From: Hymenobacter jejuensis
GTDB taxonomy: Bacteria > Bacteroidota > Bacteroidia > Cytophagales > Hymenobacteraceae
Direction of reading: 5' to 3'
Assembly (NCBI RefSeq): GCF_006337165.1
Contig: NZ_CP040896.1
Coordinates: 2,356,001-2,420,000 of the forward strand
Length of the DNA: 64,000 nt
Shown here one piece after another: positions 8,495-16,089 of this stretch. A model generated the notes under the pieces. That model searched no databases. It had not been told where the DNA came from and saw nothing but the letters and a program-made list of their open reading frames with translations. Within the stretch, counting starts at the first letter, position 1, and every line of letters starts with the position of its first letter. Both the position numbers and the translations under genes were made by a program.

Positions 8495-9580
8495 CTACTT
8501 GGCGGCTTTGTACTCGGCCACCACCTTCAAAAAATCATCAAACAGAAACTCCGTATCCTGCGGGCCGCCGGCAGCTTCGGGGTGGAACTGGGTGGAGAAG
8601 AAAGGCTTGGTCTTGTGCTTGATGCCTTCGCAGGTGCCGTCGTTCAGGTTCTCGAACAACATGGTCCACTCGGCGGGCAGCGTGTCGGTGTCTACCGCGA
8701 AGCCGTGGTTTTGGCTGGTGATGTAGCTGCGCTGGGTACCCGTGAGCTTTACCGGCTGGTTGTGGCTGCGGTGGCCGTACTTCAGCTTGAACGTGTCGCC
8801 GCCCGCGGCCAGGCCCATAAGCTGGCTGCCCAGACAAATGCCGAAAATAGGCTTGTCTTGCTGCAACGCCGTTTGGAGGTGACCGATAGTTGCGGTGCAC
8901 ATCTTTGGGTCGCCGGGGCCGTTGCTCAGGAACAGGCCGTCGTAGTCGAGTGTGGTGAAGTCATAGTCCCAAGGCACCCGGATGAGCTCAACATCGCGCT
9001 CCAAGAAGCAGCGGATAATGTTGGTTTTGGTGCCGCAGTCGACGAGCACGATTCTGTGCTGACCCGTGCCGTAGTGCTGCACGCCGGGCTGGCTAACCTG
9101 GGCTACTAGGTTGTCCAGGTTGGGGTCGTGGAGGGGCACATCTTCTTCGGCCACGATTTTGCCCAGCATGGCGCCTTTTTCCCGCAGCTTTTTAGTTAGC
9201 ATGCGCGTATCCACGTCGAAGATGCCGGGGATGTTGTACTCCGAAAGCCAGTCGCCGAGGCTTTTGGTCGCATTCCAGTGGCTATGCTCCTCCGAATAGT
9301 AGTTGACCACCAAGCCGGCAATGTGAATCTTGTCCGACTCGAAAATCTGGGAAATCGACTCGTATAGCTCCTCGCCGGGCACACCGTAGTTGCCCACCAT
9401 CGGGTAGGTGAGCACCAGAATCTGGCCGGCGAAAGAGGGGTCGGTGAGGTTCTCGGGGTAGCCGGTCATGGCCGTGCTGAACACTACTTCGCCCGCAGCA
9501 GAAGTAAACGCCCCGAAGGACTTGCCCACGATTTCGGTGCCGTCTTCCAGCACCAGTTTTACTTGCTTCAATTCACTCAT
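8495..9580 (-). CDS. carA: Carbamoyl-phosphate synthase small (glutaminase) subunit
   Basis: This 361-residue glutamine amidotransferase subunit hydrolyses glutamine and passes ammonia to CarB. The N-terminal CarA-specific domain begins VKLVLEDGTEIVGKSFG. The class I glutaminase domain carries the nucleophile in GICLGSQLMG and the His/Glu dyad in QFHPEA. Length is typical. The start codon overlaps the argD stop as ATGA, indicating translational coupling with the arginine genes. Arginine control is therefore likely, though no operator can be seen. Confidence 0.97.
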   Translation of the reverse strand: MSELKQVKLVLEDGTEIVGKSFGAFTSAAGEVVFSTAMTGYPENLTDPSFAGQILVLTYPMVGNYGVPGEELYESISQIFESDKIHIAGLVVNYYSEEHSHWNATKSLGDWLSEYNIPGIFDVDTRMLTKKLREKGAMLGKIVAEEDVPLHDPNLDNLVAQVSQPGVQHYGTGQHRIVLVDCGTKTNIIRCFLERDVELIRVPWDYDFTTLDYDGLFLSNGPGDPKMCTATIGHLQTALQQDKPIFGICLGSQLMGLAAGGDTFKLKYGHRSHNQPVKLTGTQRSYITSQNHGFAVDTDTLPAEWTMLFENLNDGTCEGIKHKTKPFFSTQFHPEAAGGPQDTEFLFDDFLKVVAEYKAAK

Positions 9581-10719
9581 TTCTCGACGAGGCTATCCTT
9601 CGTGATGGTATAAAGCGCCTGTAAAAACTGATCGACTTCTTCCTGCTTGATGCTCAGGGGCGGCAGCAAGCGCAGCACGGTTGGGTCGGAGGCGTTGCCC
9701 ACAAAAATATGATGTTCCATGAGCAACTGGTCGCGAATGTCTTTGATGGGGAAATCGTATTTCACCCCAATCATCAGGCCGCGACCCCGTATTTCCTGCG
9801 CGCCAGCGTTGGCCAGCAAAGCAGTCCGGAGGTAATCGCCCATTTGGTGGGCATGTTCTATAAGTGCTTCCTGCTCAATTACTTCCAAAACGGCCAATGC
9901 CGCAGCGCAAGCCAAGTGGTTGCCGCCGAAGGTGGTGCCCAGCAACCCATAAGAAGCCTGAAACTCCGGCGAAATCAGGATGCCGCCAATGGGGAAGCCG
10001 TTGCCCATGCCCTTGGCCACCGAAATAACACCCGGCCGAATGCCCGCGTGCTGGTGGGCGAAAAACTTGCCGCTGCGTCCATAGCCGCTCTGCACTTCGT
10101 CGGCTATCAGCACCACGCCGTGCGCGCGGCACAATTCGTCCAACCCTTGCAGGAATTCGTCGGAGGGCATAATGATGCCGCCCACGCCCTGAATCGGTTC
10201 GATAATGACCGCGCAAGTCGGTTTTTCCTGCAACACGCGCTCCACTTCCGCCAAATCGTAAGGCAGAAAGGAGATGGAGTGATTAGCGTTAAACGGCGCT
10301 ACGATCTTCGCATTGTCGGTAGCGGCAACTGCGCCGGACGTGCGGCCGTGAAATGCACCTTTAAACGCAATGACGTGGTTTTTGCCGGTGTGAAACGACG
10401 CCAGCTTTAGCGCGTTTTCGTTGGCCTCGGCACCCGAGTTGCACAGAAACAGCGTGTAGTCGGGATAGCCCGACACGTCGCCCAGTTTCTGCGCCAACTC
10501 GCGCTGAATCGGGATGTGCACCGAGTTAGAATAGAAACCAATTTTCTGCACCTGCTCCGTGATGCGCTGCACGTAACGCGGGTGGCTGTGGCCAATGGAA
10601 ATCACGGCGTGGCCGCCGTAAAAGTCCAGATACTGCTGGCCGTTTTCGTCCCACAGCTGCGCGCCCAAGGCCCGAACCGGCGTGATGTCGTTGAGCGGAT
10701 AAACGTTGAAAAGCTCCAT
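9577..10719 (-). CDS. argD: Acyl-ornithine aminotransferase
   Basis: This 380-residue class III PLP aminotransferase converts N-acyl-glutamate semialdehyde to N-acyl-ornithine with glutamate as donor. Visible motifs are GAEANENALKLA, FHGRTSGA, the LIADEVQSGYGRSG segment and the PLP lysine in ISVAKGMGNGFP. I choose ATG 10719 (MELFNVYPLN) over the upstream TTG at 10725: its A is the last base of the argC TAA, a one-base stop/start overlap. It differs from the longer RocD at 42 kb, which is the catabolic ornithine aminotransferase. Confidence 0.93.
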   Translation of the reverse strand: MELFNVYPLNDITPVRALGAQLWDENGQQYLDFYGGHAVISIGHSHPRYVQRITEQVQKIGFYSNSVHIPIQRELAQKLGDVSGYPDYTLFLCNSGAEANENALKLASFHTGKNHVIAFKGAFHGRTSGAVAATDNAKIVAPFNANHSISFLPYDLAEVERVLQEKPTCAVIIEPIQGVGGIIMPSDEFLQGLDELCRAHGVVLIADEVQSGYGRSGKFFAHQHAGIRPGVISVAKGMGNGFPIGGILISPEFQASYGLLGTTFGGNHLACAAALAVLEVIEQEALIEHAHQMGDYLRTALLANAGAQEIRGRGLMIGVKYDFPIKDIRDQLLMEHHIFVGNASDPTVLRLLPPLSIKQEEVDQFLQALYTITKDSLVEK

Positions 10720-11702
10720 TACCAAAGCACAGATTTAAGGTTCAGCCCTTCCTGCTCGGGCCGCCCGAACAGCAGGTTCATGTTTTGGATCGCTTGTCCC
10801 GAAGCGCCTTTTACCAGGTTATCAATGGCCGATGTTATAAGCAGTTGATTATCAAGCTTTTGCACATGCAGGAGGCATTTGTTGGTATTCACCACCTGCT
10901 TCAAGTGGATCTCCTTGTCCGATACCGTGGTGAACGGCGCGGCGGCATAGAACTCCCGAAAGAGTTGCCGGGCTTCGTCCTGCGTCAGATCCGACTTGGT
11001 GTAGACGCTGGCGAAGATACCGCGGGCAAAATTTCCGCGGTACGGGATGAAGTTAATGTCGCTGCTGAACCCTGCTTGCAACTGCTTTAAGCTCTCTCCG
11101 ATTTCGCCTAAGTGCTGGTGTTTGAAGGGCTTGTAGATGGAAAGGTTGCCGGTGCGCCACGTAAAACCGGTCGTTTCCGTCAGCTCGCGGCCCGCGCCGG
11201 TCGAGCCGGTAACAGCCGACACGTGCACGTCGTTGGTGAGCCTTCCCGCAGCGGCTAGCGGCAAGAGCGCCAACTGAATGGCGGTGGCAAAACAGCCGGG
11301 ATTCGCTACGTTTTGCGCCTGCTGGATTGCGGCTTTGTTCAGTTCGGGCAGGCCGTACACGAAGGCGCGGCCGTCGAGCTGCTTGTCGGCGGTGAGGCGA
11401 AAATCATTGCTTAAGTCAATGATTTTGACCGAAGTAGGCAAATCGGTTTTCTCCAGAAATGCCTTCGAGTTGCCGTGGCCCAAACACAGGAATACTACGT
11501 CTTCCGTGCCGCTCAACGCCGTGCTGAACGCCAGATCGGTGTCGCCCACCAAATCATCGTGCACCTGATACACCGGGTTGCCGGCGTTTGAGGAACTGAC
11601 AACGGACGTGAGTTCGGCGCTCGGATGGTGCAGCAAAATGCGAATCAGCTCGCCGGCCGTGTAGCCCGCGCCGCCGACGATGCCGACTTTAATTTTGTCC
11701 AT
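10719..11702 (-). CDS. argC: N-acetyl-gamma-glutamyl-phosphate reductase
   Basis: The 327-residue enzyme reduces N-acyl-glutamyl phosphate to the semialdehyde with NADPH. The N-terminal dinucleotide loop is VGIVGGAGYTAGELIR. The catalytic Cys lies in NVANPGCFATAIQLALLPL, and a conserved His follows in the second domain (FKHQHLGEIGE). The start MDKIKVGIVGG at 11702 puts the Rossmann strand at the N-terminus and overlaps the argG end by 14 bases. Near 10835-10865 the gene contains an almost ideal dyad element, encoding residues around QKLDNQLLITS with AT-rich codons. Confidence 0.95.
   Translation of the reverse strand: MDKIKVGIVGGAGYTAGELIRILLHHPSAELTSVVSSSNAGNPVYQVHDDLVGDTDLAFSTALSGTEDVVFLCLGHGNSKAFLEKTDLPTSVKIIDLSNDFRLTADKQLDGRAFVYGLPELNKAAIQQAQNVANPGCFATAIQLALLPLAAAGRLTNDVHVSAVTGSTGAGRELTETTGFTWRTGNLSIYKPFKHQHLGEIGESLKQLQAGFSSDINFIPYRGNFARGIFASVYTKSDLTQDEARQLFREFYAAAPFTTVSDKEIHLKQVVNTNKCLLHVQKLDNQLLITSAIDNLVKGASGQAIQNMNLLFGRPEQEGLNLKSVLW
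10835..10865. repeat. 31-bp dyad element, copy inside argC
   Basis: TTATAA-N4-TTGATTATCAA-N4-TTGCAC. Both strands carry an exact IHF-type core (plus TATCAA-N4-TTG, minus AATCAA-N4-TTA). It is one of the best copies, yet wholly within a coding region. Confidence 0.65.
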
Positions 11703-12876
11703 CGAAGCTGCTGTGAATCCGAAGCTGGTTGCTGAAGATCTTGATGAAGCCCTTGGCATCGCGCGAATCCCAAGCGTTGTTCTCCTCACCGTACGTTGCG
11801 ACTTTCGACTGCATCATATCGTATTGAGATTCAATGCCTTGTAACTCAAACTGGTAGGGCTTCAGGGTCACGTACACGGTGCCCGACACGCGCTCCTGCG
11901 ACGACTTCAGGAAGGCTTCCATGTCGCGCATCACCGGGTCGAGGTACTGGGCTTCGTGCAGCAAGGTGCCGTACCAGTTGGCGATGTAGTCTTTGTGCAG
12001 CAGCTGCCAGCGCGAAGACGTGTGCTTCTCGAGCAAGTGATGGCCTTTGATCAGAATCAGCGGCGCGGGCGCTTCGAAACCCACGCGGCCTTTAATGCCC
12101 AAAATCGTGTCGCCGACGTGTGTATCGCGGCCGATGGCGTATTTGCCGGCAATCTCGTTGAGCGTCTGAATCAGGTGCACAGGCGCCATTTTCTCGCCGT
12201 TTAAAGCCACTGGCTCACCCTTTTCGAAGGTGATAGAAATGTCGCGTGGCTCGGTTTCCTGAAGTTGCGTAGGCCAAGCCGTTTCCGGCAGGCCTTGGCG
12301 CGAAGTCAGTGTTTCGACGCCACCTACGCTGGTGCCCCAAATGCCCTTGTTAATCGAGTATTTGGCTTTTTCCCAGCTCATTTCCACGCCGTTCTGTTGG
12401 AGGTATTCAATCTCGGCCTGGCGCGAAAGGCTTAGGTCGCGAATGGGCGTAATGATCTCTGTATTAGGGGAAATCACCGAGAAAGCCACATCAAATCGCA
12501 CTTGGTCGTTGCCAGCGCCGGTACTGCCGTGGGCAATGTAGTCGGCTTGGTTTTCGCGCGCATATTCGGCCAGAGCCAGCGACTGAAACATGCGCTCCGC
12601 GCTGACGCTCAGCGGGTAAGTGTCGTTTTTCAGAATGTTGCCGGCCAGCAGGTAGCGTAAGCACTCCTGGTAGAATCGCTCCGTCACGTCGATGACTTCG
12701 TGGCGCGTGGAGCCCAGCTCGTAGGCGCGCTTTTCGATGGAAGCAAGCTCTTCTGGCGAAAAGCCGCCCGAATTGACGATGACCGTATGGACTTCCAGGC
12801 CCAGTTCTTTCGTCAGATACACGACGCAGTAGGACGTATCCAAGCCGCCGCTATAGGCGAGAACTACCTTTTTCAT
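11689..12876 (-). CDS. argG: Argininosuccinate synthase
   Basis: The 395-residue enzyme joins citrulline and aspartate with ATP. The N-type ATP pyrophosphatase loop is AYSGGLDTSY right at the N-terminus, which fixes the start at ATG 12876 although the open frame continues upstream. Further family marks are AHGSTGAGNDQVRFD and KYSINKGIWGTSVGG. Its ATG shares one base with the TAA of the upstream acetyltransferase gene, so the two are translationally coupled. Length agrees with bacterial ArgG. Confidence 0.96.
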   Translation of the reverse strand: MKKVVLAYSGGLDTSYCVVYLTKELGLEVHTVIVNSGGFSPEELASIEKRAYELGSTRHEVIDVTERFYQECLRYLLAGNILKNDTYPLSVSAERMFQSLALAEYARENQADYIAHGSTGAGNDQVRFDVAFSVISPNTEIITPIRDLSLSRQAEIEYLQQNGVEMSWEKAKYSINKGIWGTSVGGVETLTSRQGLPETAWPTQLQETEPRDISITFEKGEPVALNGEKMAPVHLIQTLNEIAGKYAIGRDTHVGDTILGIKGRVGFEAPAPLILIKGHHLLEKHTSSRWQLLHKDYIANWYGTLLHEAQYLDPVMRDMEAFLKSSQERVSGTVYVTLKPYQFELQGIESQYDMMQSKVATYGEENNAWDSRDAKGFIKIFSNQLRIHSSFDGQN

Positions 12877-13463
12877 TAGTGCTTTTGGGGTTCTTCGATG
12901 AAGTTGATGGTTTCTTGGGGATGCTGCTGGCTGTACTGATCGTTGAGCGTGTCGTACACCATGCCGGTGCACAGGCACATCTTGCGCTGATTTTCCATCA
13001 GGATGCCATAGTTTTTGCAGCTGCTACAGCCTTTCCAGAAGTCGTCGCTGCTGGTTAACTCCGTGAAGGTCACGGGTTTGTAGCCGAGCTCCGTGTTGAT
13101 CTTCATGACCGCCAAACTGGTGGTAATGCCAAAGATCTTGGCCTCGGGGTATTTGGTGCGCGACAGCTTAAACACCTCGTGCTTGATGGCGCGGCCCAGG
13201 CCTTCCTTGCGCAGCTCGGTGTTGACGATCAGGCCGGAGTTGACGACAAACTTGTTGTCTTCAAAGGTTTCGATGTAGCAGAAACCGGCCAACTGATCGT
13301 CGACGAAAGCGATGATGGAATCGCCCCGTTCCATCTTCTTTTTCAGATAGTTGGGGTCGCGCTTGGCAATGCCGACGCCACGGGTTTTGGCGGATTCGGC
13401 GTACCATTGACAAAGGGTTTCCACATACTGCACATCGGCAGCATTGGCGACTCGTAAAATCAT
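12876..13463 (-). CDS. GNAT acetyltransferase, probable N-acetylglutamate synthase of the arg cluster
   Basis: The 195-residue GNAT protein has the acyl-CoA loop RKEGLGRAI (residues 85-93) and conserved NTELGYKP. As the first gene of an arg unit that lacks any other argA or argJ, it is the likely enzyme acylating glutamate. Small unfused GNAT enzymes do this step in many Bacteroidota. The C-terminal part carries four cysteines, C146-x2-C149 and C163-x-C165, a likely metal site not usual in ArgA. I choose ATG 13463 (MILRVANAADVQ) because the GNAT fold starts there; 63 further open codons upstream look non-coding. Acetyl versus succinyl donor cannot be decided. Confidence 0.78.
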   Translation of the reverse strand: MILRVANAADVQYVETLCQWYAESAKTRGVGIAKRDPNYLKKKMERGDSIIAFVDDQLAGFCYIETFEDNKFVVNSGLIVNTELRKEGLGRAIKHEVFKLSRTKYPEAKIFGITTSLAVMKINTELGYKPVTFTELTSSDDFWKGCSSCKNYGILMENQRKMCLCTGMVYDTLNDQYSQQHPQETINFIEEPQKH

Positions 13464-14054
13464 GGTCAAAGCTCGGTTGGTTGCCCTGTATACGGCAACA
13501 GACTCGGGAAGACGAATGGAAGCAAGAGAATCGTAGTCTGCGAATGAGGCTACGCAAGTACCGGGGTGGGAGCCGGAAGCCGGAAGAAAACCAGGAAGAA
13601 AGGCTTTTGCCGGGCGGGTTGCCAAACGTGGGTAGTTCGGCAATAGGTACACTAGGGCTTACACTCGTGTCAGTCAGTTATTCGTAAAATTTCTCTTCAG
13701 GCGGGGCTTTTCAGGAAGTCCCTTTGCCGGTTTTCAGCGCGCTAAAAACGCAGGCAGATATTGCAGCCAGCTTTTAAGCTGGCATTGTTCGCAGGGCCGA
13801 CGCGGGCCGCTGTACAAGTGCAATGGAAGAGAAAAGAATCATGACTACTACCGCCAAGCGGAATGAGGTTTCTGCGGTTTAAATCATTTAGACCGCTAAA
13901 TCGTTGCAAAACTAGATGTTTTTTTTTGGAAACTTTGACGGCCCGTCCGTAAAAATCCGCCGGGCCCGACTGGCTTCCGGCTGCTGAGCGCCAGGCCAAC
14001 CACAGATTCCGGCCTTTTCTGAACTAGAGCGCCGCATTTTTACTTCGTACCCGA
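13464..14054. other. Divergent arg regulatory region
   Basis: This is a 591-base stretch without a convincing gene between the two divergent arg units. It holds a short perfect hairpin at 13766-13783 (GCCAGCTT, TT loop, AAGCTGGC), an AT-rich patch at 13870-13935 and a candidate minus-strand -7 box at 13907-13914. If that promoter is right, the minus transcript has a leader of over 400 nt, long enough for attenuation or a riboregulator. Small open frames here lack codon bias. Confidence 0.5.
13907..13914 (-). promoter_or_regulatory. Candidate -7 box for the minus-strand arg unit
   Basis: On the minus strand the bases read TAGTTTTG, matching the Bacteroidota TAnnTTTG -7 element, in the AT-rich middle of the divergent region. 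The -33 element is poor (TTTCC). Confidence 0.3.
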
Positions 14055-14837
14055 ATGAGCGACGTACTGAAAATTTTTAAGATTGGGGGCGGCATCATCG
14101 ACGATGCAAGCCAGCTGGGCTTGTTCCTGACCGAGCTAGCCCGCGTGGCGGGCCCAAAAATCTTGGTGCACGGCGGTGGCAAAGGCGCCAGTCAGATGTT
14201 GCAGGACTTGGGTATTGAGCCCAACATGGTGCAGGGCCGCCGCATCACCGACGCCGCCACCCTGGACATCGTGACCATGTTTTACGCCGGCAAAACCAAC
14301 AAGCAGATCGTGGCTTTGCTCCAGCAGCGCGGCGTAAACGCGCTGGGCCTGAGCGGCGCCGACGGCAACGTCATCCGGGCCACCAAGCGTCCGGTGAAAG
14401 ACATTGACTACGGCTTTGTAGGAGACCTTAATGCGGAAAGTGTTAATAGTGAATTAGTTGTGCAATTGCTGCGCGCGAACGTAACGCCTGTGTTTTGCGC
14501 CATCACGCACGACGGCCAGGGCCAGTTGCTCAATACCAACGCCGATACCATCGCCAGTGTCTTAGCTTGCGCCTTGACCAGCGCCTACCGCGTAGAACTG
14601 CACTTTTGCTTCGAAAAAGACGGAGTTCTTTCAGATATCTCTGACGATCAATCGGTTATAAAAAACATCGTGCCAAAGCAATATCAGCAGCTGAAAGCTG
14701 CCGGAGTCATTGCCGCCGGCATGGTGCCCAAGCTCGACAACGCCTTTGCAGCTCTGGCCGCCGGGGTCGATAAAGTGGTGATTGAGAACGCGTTGAAGAT
14801 CAACGAGCCCGTTAAAACGGTATTATGCCGGAGCTAA
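14055..14837 (+). CDS. argB: N-acetylglutamate kinase
   Basis: This 260-residue amino-acid kinase phosphorylates N-acyl-glutamate. It starts with LKIFKIGGGIID, then LVHGGGKGASQML (ATP/substrate Gly loop), GLSGADGNV and the C-terminal GGM-like IAAGMVPKLDNAF. The length is the short form, lacking the N-terminal helix of arginine-inhibited hexameric NAGKs, so direct arginine feedback is less likely (inference). It opens the plus-strand arg unit and overlaps the next gene by 13 bases. Two AT-rich patches in the gene (14433-14463 and 14640-14663) resemble the dyad element. Confidence 0.95.
   Translation: MSDVLKIFKIGGGIIDDASQLGLFLTELARVAGPKILVHGGGKGASQMLQDLGIEPNMVQGRRITDAATLDIVTMFYAGKTNKQIVALLQQRGVNALGLSGADGNVIRATKRPVKDIDYGFVGDLNAESVNSELVVQLLRANVTPVFCAITHDGQGQLLNTNADTIASVLACALTSAYRVELHFCFEKDGVLSDISDDQSVIKNIVPKQYQQLKAAGVIAAGMVPKLDNAFAALAAGVDKVVIENALKINEPVKTVLCRS
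14433..14463. repeat. Dyad element, degenerate copy inside argB
   Basis: GCGGAA-N4-TTAATAGTGAA-N4-TTGTGC. The local codons (GTT AAT AGT GAA TTA GTT) are AT-rich compared with the rest of argB. It is weaker than the intergenic copies. Confidence 0.35.
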
Positions 14838-15895
14838 TCGAACGCCTCACCGCGGCGGCCATTGACTTGCTGATAGCGCTGATCAAAACGCCTTCGTTTT
14901 CGCGGGAAGAAGACCGTACCGCCACCCTGATTTTTGATTTTCTAGCGGCCCACGGCGCCCAGCCGCAGCGCGCGCAAAACAACGTGTGGGCCGTCGGCAG
15001 GCATTACGACGCACAAAAGCCCACCATCCTGCTCAACTCGCACCACGACACCGTAAAGGCCGGCAGCACCTGGACGCACGATCCGTTTGGCGCGGTGCTG
15101 GAAGGCGATAAGCTCATCGGCTTGGGCAGCAACGACGCAGGCGCTTCGGCGGTGAGCTTGCTGGCAACGTTTCTATATTTCCATGAATCGGAGCTGCCCT
15201 ATAACCTCATTTGCGCCATCACAGCCGAGGAAGAAATTTCGGGCGCCAACGGCATACGCAGCATTCTGCCGGAGCTAGGCCGCCTCGACCTCGGCATCGT
15301 CGGCGAACCGACTCAGATGGACATGGCCATCGCCGAAAAAGGCCTTGTGGTGCTCGACTGCGTGGCGCACGGCAAAACCGGCCATGCCGCCCGCGACGAA
15401 GGCGAAAATGCTCTGTATAAAGCAGTTGCCGATATTCAGTGGTTCCAGAACTACCGCTTCCCCGACGTGTCGCCGCTGCTCGGGCCAGTAAAGATGACCG
15501 TGACGCAGGTGCAGGCCGGCTCGCAGCACAACGTGGTGCCCGACCGCTGCCATTTTGTGGTGGATGTACGCACCAACGAGCTTTACTCCAACCAAGAGGT
15601 GGTACAAGTGGTACAGCAACACGTTGGGGCAGAGGTAACTGCGCGTTCGGTTTACCTCAATTCTTCTCGCATCGAGTTGCAGCATCCTTTTGTGCAGCGA
15701 GGGCTGTCGTTGGGGCGCAAAGCGTTCGGTTCCGCTACCCTTTCCGATCAGGCCGTTATGAACTTTAACACGGTAAAAATCGGTCCCGGTGACTCGGCCC
15801 GTTCTCACACTCCCGACGAATTCATCTACTTGAGCGAGATTCGGGCTGGCATCAACACTTACATCCAACTACTGGAAGGCTTTCGCTTTGACTAA
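14825..15895 (+). CDS. M20 metallopeptidase, probable N-acyl-citrulline (ArgE-type) deacylase
   Basis: The 356-residue zinc hydrolase has the M20 metal ligands in LNSHHDTV, GSNDAGAS and ITAEEEISGANG (catalytic Glu pair), then the dimerisation domain and a C-terminal metal His in SARSHTPDEFIYLSE. Overlap with argB and position between argB and argH point to removal of the acyl group from N-acyl-citrulline. That is the step needed after the ArgF' carbamoyltransferase and before ArgG. Members of this family are also annotated DapE-like or acetylornithine deacetylase; context decides here. Confidence 0.87.
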   Translation: MPELIERLTAAAIDLLIALIKTPSFSREEDRTATLIFDFLAAHGAQPQRAQNNVWAVGRHYDAQKPTILLNSHHDTVKAGSTWTHDPFGAVLEGDKLIGLGSNDAGASAVSLLATFLYFHESELPYNLICAITAEEEISGANGIRSILPELGRLDLGIVGEPTQMDMAIAEKGLVVLDCVAHGKTGHAARDEGENALYKAVADIQWFQNYRFPDVSPLLGPVKMTVTQVQAGSQHNVVPDRCHFVVDVRTNELYSNQEVVQVVQQHVGAEVTARSVYLNSSRIELQHPFVQRGLSLGRKAFGSATLSDQAVMNFNTVKIGPGDSARSHTPDEFIYLSEIRAGINTYIQLLEGFRFD

Positions 15896-15897
15896 GA

Positions 15898-16058
15898 TTA
15901 GAACTAGAAATCTAGCTCCCCTTCTTTTTTAAGGAGGGGTTGGGGGTGGTAAAAGCCGTTGAACAACTAGTTCTAGCTTTCTAATTCTAGCCGAACCACC
16001 CCGGCCTTTGGCCACCCCTCCTTGAAAAAAAGGAGGGGAGCTACCTTTCCAGTTCTAG
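15898..16058. repeat. 160-bp fold-back (MITE-like) intergenic element
   Basis: The argE-argH gap is almost filled by an imperfect inverted repeat. The ends AGAACTAGAAATCTAG and TTTCCAGTTCTAG are complementary with mismatches. The inner arms 15912-15950 (AGCTCCCCTTCTTTTTT, AAGGAGGGGT, GGGGGTGG) and 15995-16043 are near reverse complements. The AGGAGGGG / CCCCTCCT arm type recurs as the last bases of the window. There is no coding potential. It could form a hairpin in the argB-argE-argH transcript. Confidence 0.7.
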
Positions 16059-16089
16059 CAACCATTCGCAACGACGACGACACAACAAC

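Noticed and set aside
13742..13999. An 85-codon minus-strand open frame in the divergent arg region.
   Set aside because: It has no codon bias, no recognisable domain, crosses the hairpin and the AT-rich patch, and lies where the leader of the arg operon is expected.
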